The notes beneath the pieces are model-generated. The model saw only the letters and a list, made by a program, of their open reading frames with translations. It had not been told where the DNA came from and searched no databases. Made by a program: the position numbers and the translations under genes. A stretch of DNA of 64,000 bases from positions 875,769 through 939,768 of the forward strand of contig MU001504.1 of the NCBI GenBank assembly GCA_010093485.1. The letters run 5' to 3'. Positions within the stretch are counted from its first letter, which is position 1, and each line of letters starts with the position of its first letter. This document shows, piece after piece, positions 11,949 through 24,489 of the stretch. This DNA is from Karstenula rhodostoma CBS 690.94 (lineage: Eukaryota > Ascomycota > Dothideomycetes > Pleosporales > Didymosphaeriaceae).

Positions 11949-13068
11949 TGGACCTTGCAAACGCTGGGCACGTCCGCGGCGTCAATGACGAATGGCCGAG
12001 ACAATGACTGAATGACTGAATGACATGGGCAGTCGGTTGCAGAAAAAGGGTCTGTTCGCGCCACACGTCCTGTGCCTTGCAAGCTCTCACTTCACTTGCT
12101 CGCACTCGTCCTTCGCCTTCGCGCAACTGAGCAGCCCCGGGTTCGCCGGGTTGCGCGGCCTCGTCGTCCTTCACATGGCGGATGCAACGGCAACCGTGTC
12201 CGTCGTCGCATTTGCGCACCTGTTCAGCCAGGAACGGCTCCATCAGTATTGGAGCTAACTAACTTTCGAGCCCGGTTGGCTTGGGCGACTGTATACGACC
12301 ATGGCACGCCGCTTACGGAGATGCTTGGCAGTTCACAACCAACCACCTGGTCCTCCTTCTGCCACGCGAAGTCGCGCGTCCTGGCGCTGATGGCTGATGG
12401 TGTCGAGCGAGGCTGTGCTGTGCTGCGTGCTTGGCTCAGATGAGTAAATTGTACACATGTTGCAGATGCACGACAGGACAGGGGCTTCAGGTGAGCCCAC
12501 GAATTGCTTTGCTTTCCCCTGCAGGGATGCATGTACTTGCTCTCCAACCTTGCTGTGCCTACGATGCCGCCGGTGACCACGTAGTCACGTTGATCGCAGA
12601 CAATACTATGTCCTTTTTTGTTGGCGACATCGCTGGTCAACATCATCTATGACGGAAGTGATAGCCATGCACACGCGGCCCGCCACGTCTTGGTCCGATT
12701 CTATGCATGCATGGCTGGCATCATGTCACGTGATGTGGGGAACTCCACCATGCCGTTTGCGTGCTGGATACGCGCGTGCATTATTCACAACGGCTGCATC
12801 AGCAAAGATACCGGTAGTACTAAAGTCTCAATTCACACTCCCAAGCAGCTACTCTGCAAGGAAGGAAGTAAAAGGGTATATCCATCAACCCACCTGACCC
12901 GCCGCCCAAACGCCACCGCTAGATGCAATAACCAGTGTAATCCTCCCATCCACCCATCATAAAATACAAATTTACCCTCATGCCAAAGTAAATCAATGAA
13001 CGCCGTAAAATGCACGACTGCACAATGGTACAAGGCCTCTCGCCTCAACACCTCTCCCGTACACTGTC

Positions 13069-16000
13069 CTACCGGATCAGTCGCGACAAATTAGCACTCC
13101 CCACCTTCATCTTCACCATGAGGCGCGGTCTCTCGCCATCCTTCTTCACGACCGTAACCAACCCGCTCTTGGCCGTAGACGTGTACCCATTCGTAAATTG
13201 CGACTCGCCGCCCGTGCGCTTTGCAGGGCGAGGATCAATATCCGTCTGCGCCTTGCGCTTCTTAATCATGGCCAGCTTCCCTGGTGGGAGGCGTAGTATA
13301 ATGCGCTTGCTCTTCTTCTCCTTGAATTGCGACGACGACGAGGACTTGACGTGCTTAAGCGAATTCTTGGTCTTGAGCTTGAGCTTCTGCGGCTTGGGCG
13401 TATCGGTAGTGGGCGTGGGGGTAGGAGTAGGCGTTGGTCTTGCAGATGCCGGTGCAGGAATCGCAGTTGGAGAGGGGTTAGAAACGGGCGCCGGAATCGA
13501 CAACTTGACCGGAAGGGGTCGAGGTCGGGCTGGTGCTGGTGCTGGTGTTGGTGCTGAGGTCAATTCCACGCCTTCCATAGGTGTGGATGTTTCAGGAACC
13601 TGTGTCGATGCTGGCGAAGGTGCTTGTGCTTGAACTGAGCGTGCCGGTGTCGATGCCTTTGACCCATTCGGAGTGCCAGTGAAGGTAGCCGAAGATCGTA
13701 CTTCCGGAAGAGGGAGAGGACGTTTGATATCCTGTGACGCGGCTGGAGTAGTCACGCGTGCTGGAGTGCCCGGCGCAGATTCTGATGCAGGACGCGACTG
13801 GGTCGGTAGAGAAGTCTTGAGGCTTGGGGGTCGTGCATCTGCTGTCGGACTGTCCGCAGCGCTCTTTCCCGCGCCAAACTTGATCGCTATCTTGGGCACC
13901 GGCTTTGTAACCTCCTCAACCACAGCCGCCGGAACAGGTTTCGGTCGACGCAACATCTTGGTCCGAATCTTCTCTCCTCGGTAGAAGCGCATGCGAAGTT
14001 TACCTGCCCGGGGAGGATCGACGCGCGCCACGTTCCAGTATCGCGGATACTTCAGCGACACGATCATCTTGTTGATCTGCTCGACAAACATGTCGCAAAT
14101 GTCCAGCAGCTCAGACACAACCTGCAACGAAGATCCATTGGCCTTGAGCGCCTCTTCTAGTGCCTCTTTGAAGGCCAGGTTCTTGCCCAGGTCCACCCTC
14201 AGTGCACGGAGGGCACCGTCCAGCTTGGCGCGGTCCTGCTTGTCTTTACGAATCTGGCCTTCATCGTGCTCGTTTCCAAGGACGAGGAGGCCATCGTCGG
14301 TCTCCCGCTTCCGGAGCTCATTCAGTATGACGGCATCGCCAACCGCAATCTGGCCAATCGCTATGCCCATTATCCGGAGTAGTTGAGTTCTGAAGTACGG
14401 AGACGGGTCGGCATAGAGCTCATGGATCATAAATTTCGTGATATTGTCCTTTGTGCAGAATGCTCCAAGGCGGACAAGACACTCCCATGCCTTCAACCGA
14501 ACATTCTCTGCGTTGCCGGTCTGGCTGTAGAACAGAAACTCGGAAATCTTTAGCGGTTTCAGACGGTTCATCATTAGACGAGTATCGCATTCCAGTGCGG
14601 TCGTGGTGAAGACGTTGTTATACGAAGGGATCCATTCATCAAGACGCTTGTGGCGATCGATCTCACCCATTGCCTTCTTTCTGAAGTCTACCTCCGCTGC
14701 CTGCTCTGTGAAATTGATCGAGTTATCGTCGGATGGTGGATCGGCGAGACAGTCAGCCAATCCTCGCATGAGTGTGGCGAGATAACAATCGTCACTGAAA
14801 TCATTGCCCCGATTATCATTATGGCGAATGATATCGAGCAGGAACTGCTTGACTTCTGCAGGCGTTCTTCTGTCGCGTCCCTTCACTTTCGCAATAGCCC
14901 GAGGGATAGCGCACTGCACGTTGTATAGAGCTCGATCAGAAAAGTCGTTGGGCCGCGTCATATCCGTATTCGAGACGAAGAAGAGCGTTTGGAAAGCCTT
15001 CTTCAAATGATATAGCCCAATCAGCTCTACCGGGCCATCCATGTGCAGTTGATTCGCCAGGACCTCAGCCGCCATCGTCCGAATGCCATGGAAATACCGA
15101 GGGTCCATGAGCGTCTTGACGAGAAAACTGGAAATAATACCATGTCCTTGCTTCTTGGCCAAGTACTGGATGGATTCCGCCTGCGCAACAACGTCCTTGT
15201 CTTGTTGCAACTGCGAGACGAACATGTAGGAGGGCATGTCGGTAATGGAAATTTTCGCGAGCCATTCGAAATCGGCGTCTACTCGGATGTACTCGTACGC
15301 TTCGTTCTCCATCTTCTGCTCGTCTTCAGTCGACCAGTCCTGGATCTTCCATTCCTCTGCTTCCTCTGAATTCAAGAATAGATCACCCAGAGAGTAAATC
15401 GTGACCTCGTCCTGTTCCCCAGATGCATCAGCTCCTTGTGCCTGAGCCTGTCGTTCTTTGTTGAGTTTGTTGCGTTTGATGCGCTTGTATTTGGTATTGT
15501 AGGGTATCTCGGCCCGCACCTGTGATGAGTTGATTTCAATGATGTGCTCGTATGGTGTTCCGTCTGCTTCGTGGATACGGATTGTCATAGGCCCGACAAA
15601 GGCAGGCAAATCTGAGTTCGGTTGGAATGATCGACTTCGCTCCTTGGCTTCCCGCATGAAGTCGATAGAGCGGAGTGGTTCATCATTAATTGGGCCGCTT
15701 TGTGATTGCCTTATGACCAAATTGACGGTCTGCCTTTTCTTGTTGAACGTCGGGTGACATTCGAATATTGGATAACCAGCTTGGTATACCCACTGCTTAA
15801 AGAAGCCATCGAGCTTCTGATGACCTACCTTCTCACAAAGTGAGAGGAAAGCATCCGTGGAGATGGCACCATTGTTGAGTGAGCCACCAGCTCGGTTCAG
15901 CAACAGCCGATACAGGCAGCGGTCCACACCGTTCTTTCCACTCGTCTTGACGAGGCGATTGTGAAGTATGGACAGCACAGCCAAAGCTTTGAGATCCATG

Positions 16001-17485
16001 AACTCCTGTGCGCCGGGATCCAGGTGAATATATCGGCCCAGCTCGTACAACGAAGGTCTCCGCACGTCCAATTGCAGCAGTTTATCCATGGACGCCTTCT
16101 GTCGAAATCGATGGTCATTGCGTCCAAGCAGGTCGCGGAGGTAAAACTCGGTCATGAACCATGACGCCCCTGCTATTATCCAGTGGTCGCGAAATTCTTG
16201 TGCAATGACATCTACGCCGATCCACTGGCTGGCAACGGCATGTACTAGAGTCCGTGTAGTATGTTCCAATGGTTCCCAGACGGTCTCTGGATACAGCAAC
16301 CGAGAGCTGCAGATGGTGAGTGCCATAGTATGCGCAGTGTCGTAAGGTAGATCGTCCACGAAAACAAGCTCATATGATTTCCCCAGTCGATACGTCTGGT
16401 AGCAGTCCACGAAGCTGTCGAGCGTTCTTGGTATCATCATAGCGCTGTTGCTGAGTTCATCTTCCCTCCCCGGCAAACAGAAGGCGTGTACCCGCACGGC
16501 TTGATCCTGTAAACGGTCGCCTTCGGATTCGGTACGAAATTTGGAAAGATCCACCTCTTGGAATGGTCCTATTGTGATGCCCACGTGCTGTGGGAGGATG
16601 CCACCTCCGGTGATAGGGTCTATCCGGAAACTTGACGTAGTCCGGGTAGGATCTTTGGGGTCGACGATCTGTCATGGTCAGCCTGGCTCTGGATGCAGGA
16701 AGATGGAGCCCTACAGTGTCAGTCAGCTCACCGGAGCAGACAGCGCGCATCTCCAATGCTCGTTCTTCCTCGGTCAAATCATTATCGTCGTTGCTTCCAT
16801 CCAAAACGCTATCGGCCTTGTGTACGCCATTCGTTTGCGATCCGCTGGCGGAGGCGGAACCTTTGCCAAGCGCATCAGCCACAGTACGTGGGTACCGGAC
16901 GGACAGTTCGAAAGGTATCCGCGTATTCCCGTCATCTACACAAGGGAACAAGGAGGAAGCAAAGCCTGGGAAGCCCGTGTTGCGCGTGTATACGTGGGGA
17001 AAGCGCGAGTCGCCCTCGCCGGTGCCGACGAAGTGCAGGCCGTCGCGGAAGTCGTCTAGCTTGTATTCAATCTCCACTACCAGCGGATCGCAGACAACTT
17101 CCTGCGAACCCTGCATGCGCCGCGTCGGAATCTTGAAGTCCGGCGGCAGGGGGATCTTCAGCTCCTCCTCGATGCCGATCTCATGGCGGCCGACGCGGTT
17201 GCGCAGGAAGTGGTACTGGTGGATGGTGTGTTGCGGGGGGAGCCCCAGATGGTCGTACTGGTCGTGGTATTCGAGGTGGACGTTGCGGCCCAACAGGCGC
17301 ACGCGTGACGGCTTGAGCTGGCGACAACTGAGGTGGATCTCCTTGAGCTTGGGCGACTGCGGCTGGATGGTGATCTGCGTCTTCCCTTTGAGCAGGCGCG
17401 GGCAGAAGCTGAAGTCGAGCTCCAGGCGCTGGCTGTCGACGGTAAAGGCGCTGGCGAGCGCGGGGTCTTCGCCGCCGTCGTCCAT
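13069..17485 (-). CDS. TAF2: TFIID subunit TAF2 (M1 aminopeptidase-like, catalytically dead)
   Basis: Two exons, 17485-16715 and 16668-13069, with a 46-nt intron, give 1456 aa. Residues 1-600 follow the M1 aminopeptidase fold as in TAF2: FTVDSQRLELDFSF at the N-terminus, FVGTGEGDSRFPHVYTRN, FPCVDDGNTRIPFELSV, then VDPKDPTRTT after the intron. The position of the zinc-binding HEXXH is occupied by VHAVASQWIG, so the metal ligands are missing, as known for TAF2. The middle holds HEAT-like helices; the C-terminal 300 residues are Pro/Ala/Thr-rich with a basic end (KSKRIILRLPPGKLAMIKKRK). TAF2 contacts the Initiator and downstream core promoter within TFIID. The ATG at 17485 is the first in frame after upstream stop-free sequence without ATG, so a small upstream exon cannot be excluded. 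No lesion seen. Confidence 0.9.
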
Positions 17486-18091
17486 GGCGTGCGGCGAGTG
17501 CAGGCGGCCCTGCTGCGGTGGATGCGTGGACGTAGACGTTCGGCGCGCGATGCGTCGCGCTTCGAAGTCTCAAGTTGCGGAGGAGAGCTTGTCGGCGTCG
17601 CCAACGGGCCGATGGCCCACTTTTCTTGGCGGCCGCCGCCGCGGCACCTTCCTTTCACTTGTGCGGCGACTTGACCACTTACTCCCAACCTGCTTCTTTC
17701 ACCTTCAGGACTGCGGCGCATAGTTCGGAAAATGTACTGCCCACAGAAACTGTCACGTGAGGTATGGATAGCTACCCGAAATGCTAGATCGAACGAGCAT
17801 CGGCTACGGCTTGGTTCATGGCAAAGCTGACAACAACTTTCCATCGGGTGCATTATTGACAGTTTAGTTGCCACAAGCTTAGGAACCGCTGTGCTCACCA
17901 TCAGACAATACAGGGTAACCGAATCTTTGACCGCCTGCAGGTACGACGTACGTAGAGAACTAGCACAAACATAGTGAATATTTTATATTATTACTCCCAC
18001 ATGAACGCAGCCACAGACAGCAGCCCGAGAATACCCTTCCTATGCAGCCACCTCGCAGCAAGCTTCCAACACCGCAGATGACCTCAACCGT
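17486..18091. other. TAF2 promoter and P450 3' region
   Basis: About 600 bases between the TAF2 start and the stop of the P450 gene, both on the minus strand. GC-rich next to TAF2 and more AT-rich towards the P450. Nothing else is supported. Confidence 0.5.
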
Positions 18092-19771
18092 CTACTGCTC
18101 CAACATCTTCTCTTTCCTCAACGTAATCTCACATCTATGGCTCTTTGGCGTCACCAAGAAGAAGTTTTCAAACTCCATCGTATCCGGCGTCGTCCTCGCC
18201 CCCAGCTTAATACCCTTGCACTCGCGGAAGAAGAACGCCGTTGCGTACCGCAGCTCCATTTTCGCGAGGTGGATGCCAACGCAAGACCGAGCGCCCACAC
18301 CGAAGGGGTGGAATGCCAATTTGGCATCGGGTGTAAGGGCTTCGGCGGAACCACCTTCTTTGGTGGGGATCCAGCGGTAGGGGTTAAAGCTGGTGCGTGT
18401 AAGTACGGTTTGAGGATGGGCAAGAAGAGCATGGGTGAGTGGATGTTGACTTACGTGAGTGGGTCAGACCAGATCTTCGCATCGCGGTGGAAGGTGTATG
18501 CCTGCGTGCTGACGGTGGTACCTTGCGGGATGTAGTAGCCTCCAAGTTGGCTCCCGCCTGGGGGAACGATACGAGGCAGACTGCTTGGTGCAGCGCCATA
18601 CAAGCGATGTGTTTCTTCGATGACGGCGTTCAACAGGGGCATATCGAGGAGGTCATTCTCCATGAAACCCTCAGGAAGCTGTGCAACCTCTTCTTCGAGC
18701 GCTTTCTGTAGCTCTGGTCGCTGAAGCACAGCCCAAGTGAGGTAGGTCATGGTAACACCTGTTGTGTCGGTTCCGGCGATAATCACGTTGCTGGCTTCGA
18801 TTCTGACGTCCATGTCGTCGATGGTGCCTTCGCCTTCTTTCTCGCAATCTTCGATAACTTTGGCAAAGACGTTCTTCTCGCCTGAGCGGGAACGAGCGAG
18901 TTCCACGGCGCGGTCGGCTCCGCGGAAAATGAACTCGTTGCAGTTGAAGATTTCTTGTATTGCTGGAACGGGAACAAAACGAAGAAGCCGAAGAACTGGT
19001 GCCTCAACCATGATACCAGCGGACATGATAAGCTTCTTCAAGACCCGGATGAACTCGTTGGCCTACAATCGAGGTTAGCTTTAGTTGGAGCACGTTGCAT
19101 GGAGGCATTGTACCTGTCCAGTCTGTAACATGTTGAAGGACTCGCCAAAAGCGAGATGAGCAGTGACATCCGAGGCCAAAATCACCCACCAGTGGTACGC
19201 ATCGGCAACATCATTGGTAGCATTCTTCTTGATTTGCGAGACACAAAGTTCAACCTTGTCACGGACAGTCGATTCCCAGTTCTCGAGGAGGTAAGACCGG
19301 CTGAAAGAACGTGACAAAAGCTTCCTTCTGGAGCCATGCTCCCTAGGATCGATCATAGTGAAGATTCCCGCTTTCGGGAAGTTGGCAAGTTGCTGGTACC
19401 ACTCGCTCTTAAGATACTTGGTGCCGATTTTGTGAATTTCTTTGAATGCATCAAGATCGGCTACTGCGACTTCGTGCGGAGAGATGCGAACCATAGGTCC
19501 GTACTTCTCGTGAAGAGAGTGTATGTAGAACGATCGCTGGCCAGTCATGACGGCGCGCTTGAGGCGTAGGTGGGTGAATCGTGTATGCCATGGCCCTGGA
19601 AGACTCCGTGTCGGAGAAGTTGCCGCAACGTAGGCAAACTGTATGAGTAAGTACGACGCGTGCAAGAAAACATGAAAGACCTACTCTCAGCACGACAGCG
19701 ACTATCAGCGCAAGTGGTAGATATGACAACCTAAACCATGAAGGCAACAAGGGGGCGCTTGGTTGTGCCAT
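18092..19771 (-). CDS. cytochrome P450 monooxygenase
   Basis: Four exons on the minus strand, 19771-19685, 19638-19114, 19062-18455 and 18389-18092, with introns of 46, 51 and 65 nt, give 505 aa. An N-terminal membrane anchor (LPLALIVAVVLR) is followed by the proline-rich hinge SLPGPW. Diagnostic elements are the I-helix AGTDTTGVT, the K-helix EETHR, the PERF-region FNPYRW across the last splice join, and the haem loop FGVGARSCVG with ligand Cys443. It is therefore an intact microsomal class II P450 that would need a cytochrome P450 reductase. The substrate cannot be read from the sequence; no PKS, NRPS or terpene synthase lies in the window, so a secondary-metabolite role is unsupported. The splice joins restore all four motifs in one frame, which makes the model reliable. 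Confidence 0.92.
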
Positions 19772-21707
19772 ATTTACCGACTTTGTACAGTAAGAGCGAA
19801 TGCAATTTTCTCTCCTTCGCAAAGGACTATATGAGTGTTTACTACTTGGCCCGCGGGAGATAGGCAGCCTATTTAGGGGACCTCATAGTCCATTGGTAAG
19901 GTAGCAACGGGCTCATCGGGGATCCGAAAAAGCCTCGTGCTCCGAGCTCCGACTGTGCAGCCGTTTATAGCAATCTGTATCGATAGGCGACATGGTGTAG
20001 GTTACATCGAAGGTAAGGACAAGAGTGTGGTTGGCAGCACTCATCAGGCGAGGCTTCTCAAGTGCTGACGTAGCCAATCATCGTATGCGTGATACATGAA
20101 TATCCCTGCATAAACCAAGACAATTATAGTTTTCCAGCCTTTTCAGTACAGGTAATGCATTGGACATTCGCTGCGTCAATCGTCAGAGATTGAGGGCACG
20201 TACTCGAGCGACGATCCAGGAACATTTCTGTTGAGCTTGAAATAGCTTGCGCAGGACATCAGTTATCGTAGCACATGCTTAATTGACCGTGGTTGACCAT
20301 TGGAATGCAGTGGGGAAGTTGACGGGTTGCGGGGATCCATGACGGATACATTGAGCGATTGGTATTGTAGGCGCACGCTAGGCACGGTTCCGTAGAGGAA
20401 CACCCGGTTCCGTTCGAATCTGTCGTGTATCGTCTGATAGGTGTCGCTCACATGCAAGGATACAGAATGGCGTCATAGATGTCCGGAAGCTATCAAAACG
20501 TTTTCGCCAAAGAGACTGCTGTTAGAGCTCGCAAGGGCTCGAACAAACAGTTACGACAATACTGTCATGTACCGGTATTCGAAGCTATGTCCGCCAAAGT
20601 AGACACGCTCACCAGAGTTACGGCCTGCAGCGCCGGAACAAAGTGAGCAATCTGGCGTCTTAAGTCTGGACAGCGGGAACCGCAGCTAGTGTCCAAGTAC
20701 CCGGCCTTTAGTGGCACAGTACTTCGTAAGATCGTTGCTTCCGGATCCCTAGAGCCTAAGTACCACGGAGTTCTAACTCTCGTGTCAAACTAGACGTCGG
20801 CTTGCAAAAGCACGCGAAGTATCACATTTGACTAGACGTCGGCAAAGTGTTCCTTGAATTTTGAACTCTCCATAGGACGGGGGCTGGATAACAATGTATC
20901 CTATATATGATGCGACCCCAAAAACCAAGCTGGTAGGTATCACACTTGACCGCTCTTGCGCGAGGGTCTGAGTGCTAGAATCTTGCAGGCACCAATACTG
21001 CGAGCGCATCAATTTAACAGGCTCAATAAGTCAACAATGCGAAACCACTCTCCTGTAAGATGATGTGCCTGTGGGATAACATGGTCGGTTCACCTCCTGA
21101 CTGTTTGCCATGCTCTTCCATTATATTGTATACGATCACTATGAGGGCGGGTAAATCAATGAAGCAAGGGGGACAACCTCTTCCATTAAGTATGGGGTTG
21201 TCGTACTGCCCTCTCCAAACATTCTATCAGTCCTGTGCATCAACAATACCTCGGAGTTCCAGCCTCAATCCGCAATCATCTAAATTGATTTCCTATCATA
21301 TTTCACATTTAAAGATGAAGCGGCAACCCTCCGTTTCTCAAGGCTGCCGCTAAGCAACCTCGTGATAGTGACGTTGCTCCATCATGCTTTGGCGAAGAAT
21401 ATTAAGAGCACGAGAGGTTATACCTGACATACAACGCGCAAATTCTAGAGCAGAGAGAGTTCAGTGCGCATGCTGTTTCAGTAAGGAAGACGAGGGAAAT
21501 GCGAGACACCTTGACGGCGTAAAGAGAGCGAAAGCGATGAATTAGTCATCGGATTGCCAGTCTCAATCAGGAAAGAGCTTTGCAACGTGAGTCAACCATC
21601 ACCTGCACTTTATCAAAATTGTGTAAGCATTTTCTAGGTTCCTCCATTCTTGTACGACTGCTGCTCTGCACACTGGTTTGTATATACCACCCTGGCGTCG
21701 AGCAAAC
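19772..21707. other. gene-poor region with short scattered direct repeats
   Basis: About 1.9 kb between the P450 promoter and the GNAT gene. No coding frame is supported. The words ACTAGACGTCGGC (near 20789 and 20831) and GTATCACA(T/C)TTGAC (near 20819 and 20937) each occur twice within about 170 bases, suggesting an old local duplication. Base composition is more even than in flanking genes. Confidence 0.45.
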
Positions 21708-22754
21708 ATGCAGGTCTACGAACACCCCGCATCGTCACCACCCCTCCAAGCGGCCCTGACGCGCAGACTCCCCTACAGTATATCCCTCTCCTACCGCATC
21801 AAACACCCCAATCGTACTCCAGACGCACACATTCTCGCCACATTCCCATCGAACACCTCTACCGATTCGATCCCACAATGTTGGGCCGCAGCGTACATCG
21901 ACCGCTCCATGCGCCCAGAAACCGAGCTTTGGATCTTTACAACTGGAGAAATCCCTGACCACCATGCGTCACCCAACAAAGAGGGGAACGAGTTTTGCAC
22001 CGAGTGTAAGAAAGCAGTGCTGTCATTGATAGACTACATGGGGAGCTTGCCAATTCCGCCCTTGCACCCTGAGAACGAACCTGCGATGGAGCTTGCGCGA
22101 CAGCATGAGAAAGAGCACCCGCAAACAGGACCAGAGGCAAGGTATCCACCAGGGCCTGGCTTGTACATGCGACATCTGCTTATCCCGACGGTCGTCACAC
22201 TGGGCGGATGCCACCAAAAAGTTGTGAAAATCTTGGCGGAGGCAGGTGTACTCTGTAAAGAGTTCCCAGGCCATGAGGCGGACTTGAACAAATTTTGGTT
22301 CAAGGTGTCGGATTTACCAAAGCCAAGGGACTTGCCCGAGGAATTGCAGTGGGGCGAGATGCGCGAAAAAGATCTGGCAATTGTGCAGGCACGAACATCT
22401 ATCCCTCGGACAACGCGCACGCTGCTCAGTTTGAAGAGCGTAGGTGTTTTTGAGAAAGCAACAGACGAGCCTGTCGCATGGACTTTTCTGGGCTTGGATG
22501 GATCACTCACAACGCTGCATACGGAGCCTGAGTGGAGGGGGAGGGGGATTGCTAAAGCAGTGGCTGTGAAGATTTTCAAAGAGCATGCTCCCGGGCTTGC
22601 GGTCGATGCCGAGCAGAACGCTTGGGCACATGCAGATGTATACTCGGGGAACGTGCAGAGTGAGACTGTGTGCAGGAGCTTAGGTGGGAAGCCTTCGGTG
22701 AAAATACTGTGGGTTAGGATAGATATCGGGAAGGAAAGTATCTCGGGCGCATAA
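21708..22754 (+). CDS. GNAT-family (FR47-like) N-acetyltransferase
   Basis: An intronless frame of 348 aa from the ATG at 21708; the open frame extends 30 nt upstream only through a TTG. The C-terminal part holds the acetyl-CoA binding core: FLGLDGSLTTLHTEPEWRGRGIAKAV, with the R/Q-x-x-G-x-G/A signature as EWRGRGIA, then AWAHADVYSGNVQS and SLGG, as in FR47-like and glycine N-acyltransferase-like proteins. The N-terminal 200 residues are less conserved and contain CTECKK and a Pro-rich stretch. The acceptor substrate is unknown. It sits between a gene-poor stretch and ribosomal P0 with no obvious functional partner. Confidence 0.85.
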   Translation: MQVYEHPASSPPLQAALTRRLPYSISLSYRIKHPNRTPDAHILATFPSNTSTDSIPQCWAAAYIDRSMRPETELWIFTTGEIPDHHASPNKEGNEFCTECKKAVLSLIDYMGSLPIPPLHPENEPAMELARQHEKEHPQTGPEARYPPGPGLYMRHLLIPTVVTLGGCHQKVVKILAEAGVLCKEFPGHEADLNKFWFKVSDLPKPRDLPEELQWGEMREKDLAIVQARTSIPRTTRTLLSLKSVGVFEKATDEPVAWTFLGLDGSLTTLHTEPEWRGRGIAKAVAVKIFKEHAPGLAVDAEQNAWAHADVYSGNVQSETVCRSLGGKPSVKILWVRIDIGKESISGA

Positions 22755-23220
22755 GGGGCATACAGTGCCAAGGGCAAAGTGAGAGAACTGTACACCTCGG
22801 CTTGAGGTAACAAGAGTACCCCAAGGTTTCACGAGGCAATGTAGTACGACAAGGTACAGGAGGCACGTAGGGATCTGAGAAAACTGTTAGCTTTGTACAA
22901 GCATAAGTTTGCTATGAAGTAGAGTGGATCAAAGGGCTCATGAAAAAATTAGAGTGTTGTTGCGTTTTGATCCTCATCGGAAGATCTCAGGGTTAAAAAT
23001 TTATAATCATCGCGGAACAATGGGTGAAGAAGAGTGCGCTTACCTTGAAAAAACAGCAGCATCCGGAATGCCTGTTAAGTGAGCACCACAATGCTCAACT
23101 GTTACACCGAGTGTTCATCTTTCATGTTTTCGTTGACTTGTCTTAGCTCATAAAGCCGTATGCCACATACAGTGGTCACGTTGGTATATATCAAGCAGCG
23201 CCATCGTCAGAAGCGATAGC
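22755..23220. other. convergent 3' region between the GNAT gene and RPP0
   Basis: About 470 bases between two stop codons of convergent genes; presumably two 3' untranslated regions. No gene or repeat seen. Confidence 0.5.
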
Positions 23221-24270
23221 TTAGTCGAACAGACCGAAGCCCATGTCAGCATCAGAGTCCTCCTCCTCTTCCTCCTCCTTCTTCTCCTCGGCGGCCGGGG
23301 CAGCAGCTTCGCCACCGGAAGCAGCTCCAGCGGCAGGGGCGGAGGAAGCGTAGGCCTCGGGGTTGGCAATGCGGTCCTTGAGCTCCTTGATCTCCTCCCA
23401 CTCGTACTCGGTCTCAATGGCAACAGAGAGGACCTTCTTGTAGGAGTTGACGACGGAGTGTATAACAGAGGGCAGGGTGGGGTAGTTGACAGCCAGAGAG
23501 ATGGAGGCGATGGTGGTGATGGCAGAAGAGAAAGCCTTGAGCAGCTGGGACTCCTCAATGTCCAAGACGGAGCTGTCGAAGGTCTGGCCGTTGTCGTAGA
23601 TCTGCGAGATACCCATACCGTAGGTGAAGGGAGAGATGTTCAACAGGTTGAGGAGGGTAGCCTCGGAGGCACCGACCTTGCTACCAGCCTCAATGAGCTT
23701 GAGGTCGGAGGTAATTTCGATGGTACCACGGGCGATCTTGGTGGGGACACCGAGGGCCTGGAAGAAAGAGGTCTTTCCGGGCTCCATACCGCTACGCTAT
23801 GTCAGCATGTACATCATGTGCCTGCGAGGCATTGTCCTTACGTGTTTCCGGCGGGAACGAAGACATCAAGAGGAGCGAGGGCACCAGCACGGGCGGGGGC
23901 GGCGACGCGGTTGAGGAGAATCTTCTCACGGATCTCCTTGAGGTCGGAGTTGGTGAAGACGAAGCCGACGTTGCCTGCAATGCGTCAGTACGGGAGCGCG
24001 CAGAAAGGTGTGCGGAGGATACGAACCCTTGACGTGCGGGAGGAGACGCTCGTACTCGGGGAAGTCGCCGACGAAGCCCTTCAGAGCGCGGCGGACCATG
24101 GTGTTCTTGCCCATGAGAACGACACCTTCGCCACGGAGCGACTGGCGGATCTCGTGCATCTGCTGGGAAGAGACATTGTCGACGGTGACGATGAAGATGC
24201 TCTTGTACTCCTCGAGGAGAGCCTTGAGCTTGTCGAAGTAAGCGGCTTTGTTTTCTTTCTTGCCCCCCAT
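23221..24270 (-). CDS. RPP0: 60S acidic ribosomal protein P0 (uL10)
   Basis: Three exons on the minus strand, 24270-24027, 23974-23842 and 23791-23221, give 315 aa, the usual length for eukaryotic P0. It begins [20 protein letters not shown], followed by the rRNA-binding L10 domain with [10 protein letters not shown], the insertion domain with [19 protein letters not shown], and an Ala-rich hinge. The C-terminus [14 protein letters not shown] is the shared stalk tail of P0/P1/P2 that recruits translation GTPases. P0 anchors the P1/P2 stalk on the 60S subunit. Introns of 52 and 50 nt fall inside codons and are read through cleanly. The start lies 219 bases from the divergently transcribed TRM82 start. 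Confidence 0.97.
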
Positions 24271-24489
24271 TATGATCGATTTGACACAATAGGATCTTTA
24301 AGGACTTATTGCGATTTCGTGGATTGATGAGGTCGAAAGGAAGTCGCGACCGAAGAAAACGAAAATCGCCCGTGGGAGTGAGTCCGTGCGGTTAGGCGAG
24401 CGCGCTACCGCTGCATGCAGCTAGTCCAGTATCCGAGATCTTCTCGAAACACTTGGAGCACTGATGGTGACTGGAGAGCATCAACGAAA
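24271..24489. promoter_or_regulatory. bidirectional promoter between RPP0 and TRM82
   Basis: 219 bases separate the divergent starts of ribosomal protein P0 (minus) and the tRNA m7G methyltransferase subunit (plus). No clear TATA box is visible. Shared control of two translation-related genes is an inference from spacing only. Confidence 0.55.

Larger units (their letters stand above)
11416..13068. other. intergenic region with microsatellites between CAF120 and TAF2
   Basis: About 1.65 kb between the CAF120 start and the TAF2 stop, both minus strand, so it holds the CAF120 promoter and the TAF2 3' end. Two simple repeats stand out: a GGTGCA hexamer array at about 11787-11824 and six CAAG units at 11925-11948. 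Open frames through these arrays (for example minus 12243-11599) are low-complexity translations and are not supported as genes. Confidence 0.55.

Noticed and set aside
11599..12243. Minus-strand frame of 214 codons
   Set aside because: Largely the translation of the GGTGCA and CAAG microsatellites (Leu-His and Leu-Ala-Cys runs).
18092..19771. P450 as part of a secondary-metabolite cluster
   Set aside because: No PKS, NRPS, terpene synthase or cluster transcription factor is nearby; flanks are TAF2 and a gene-poor stretch.
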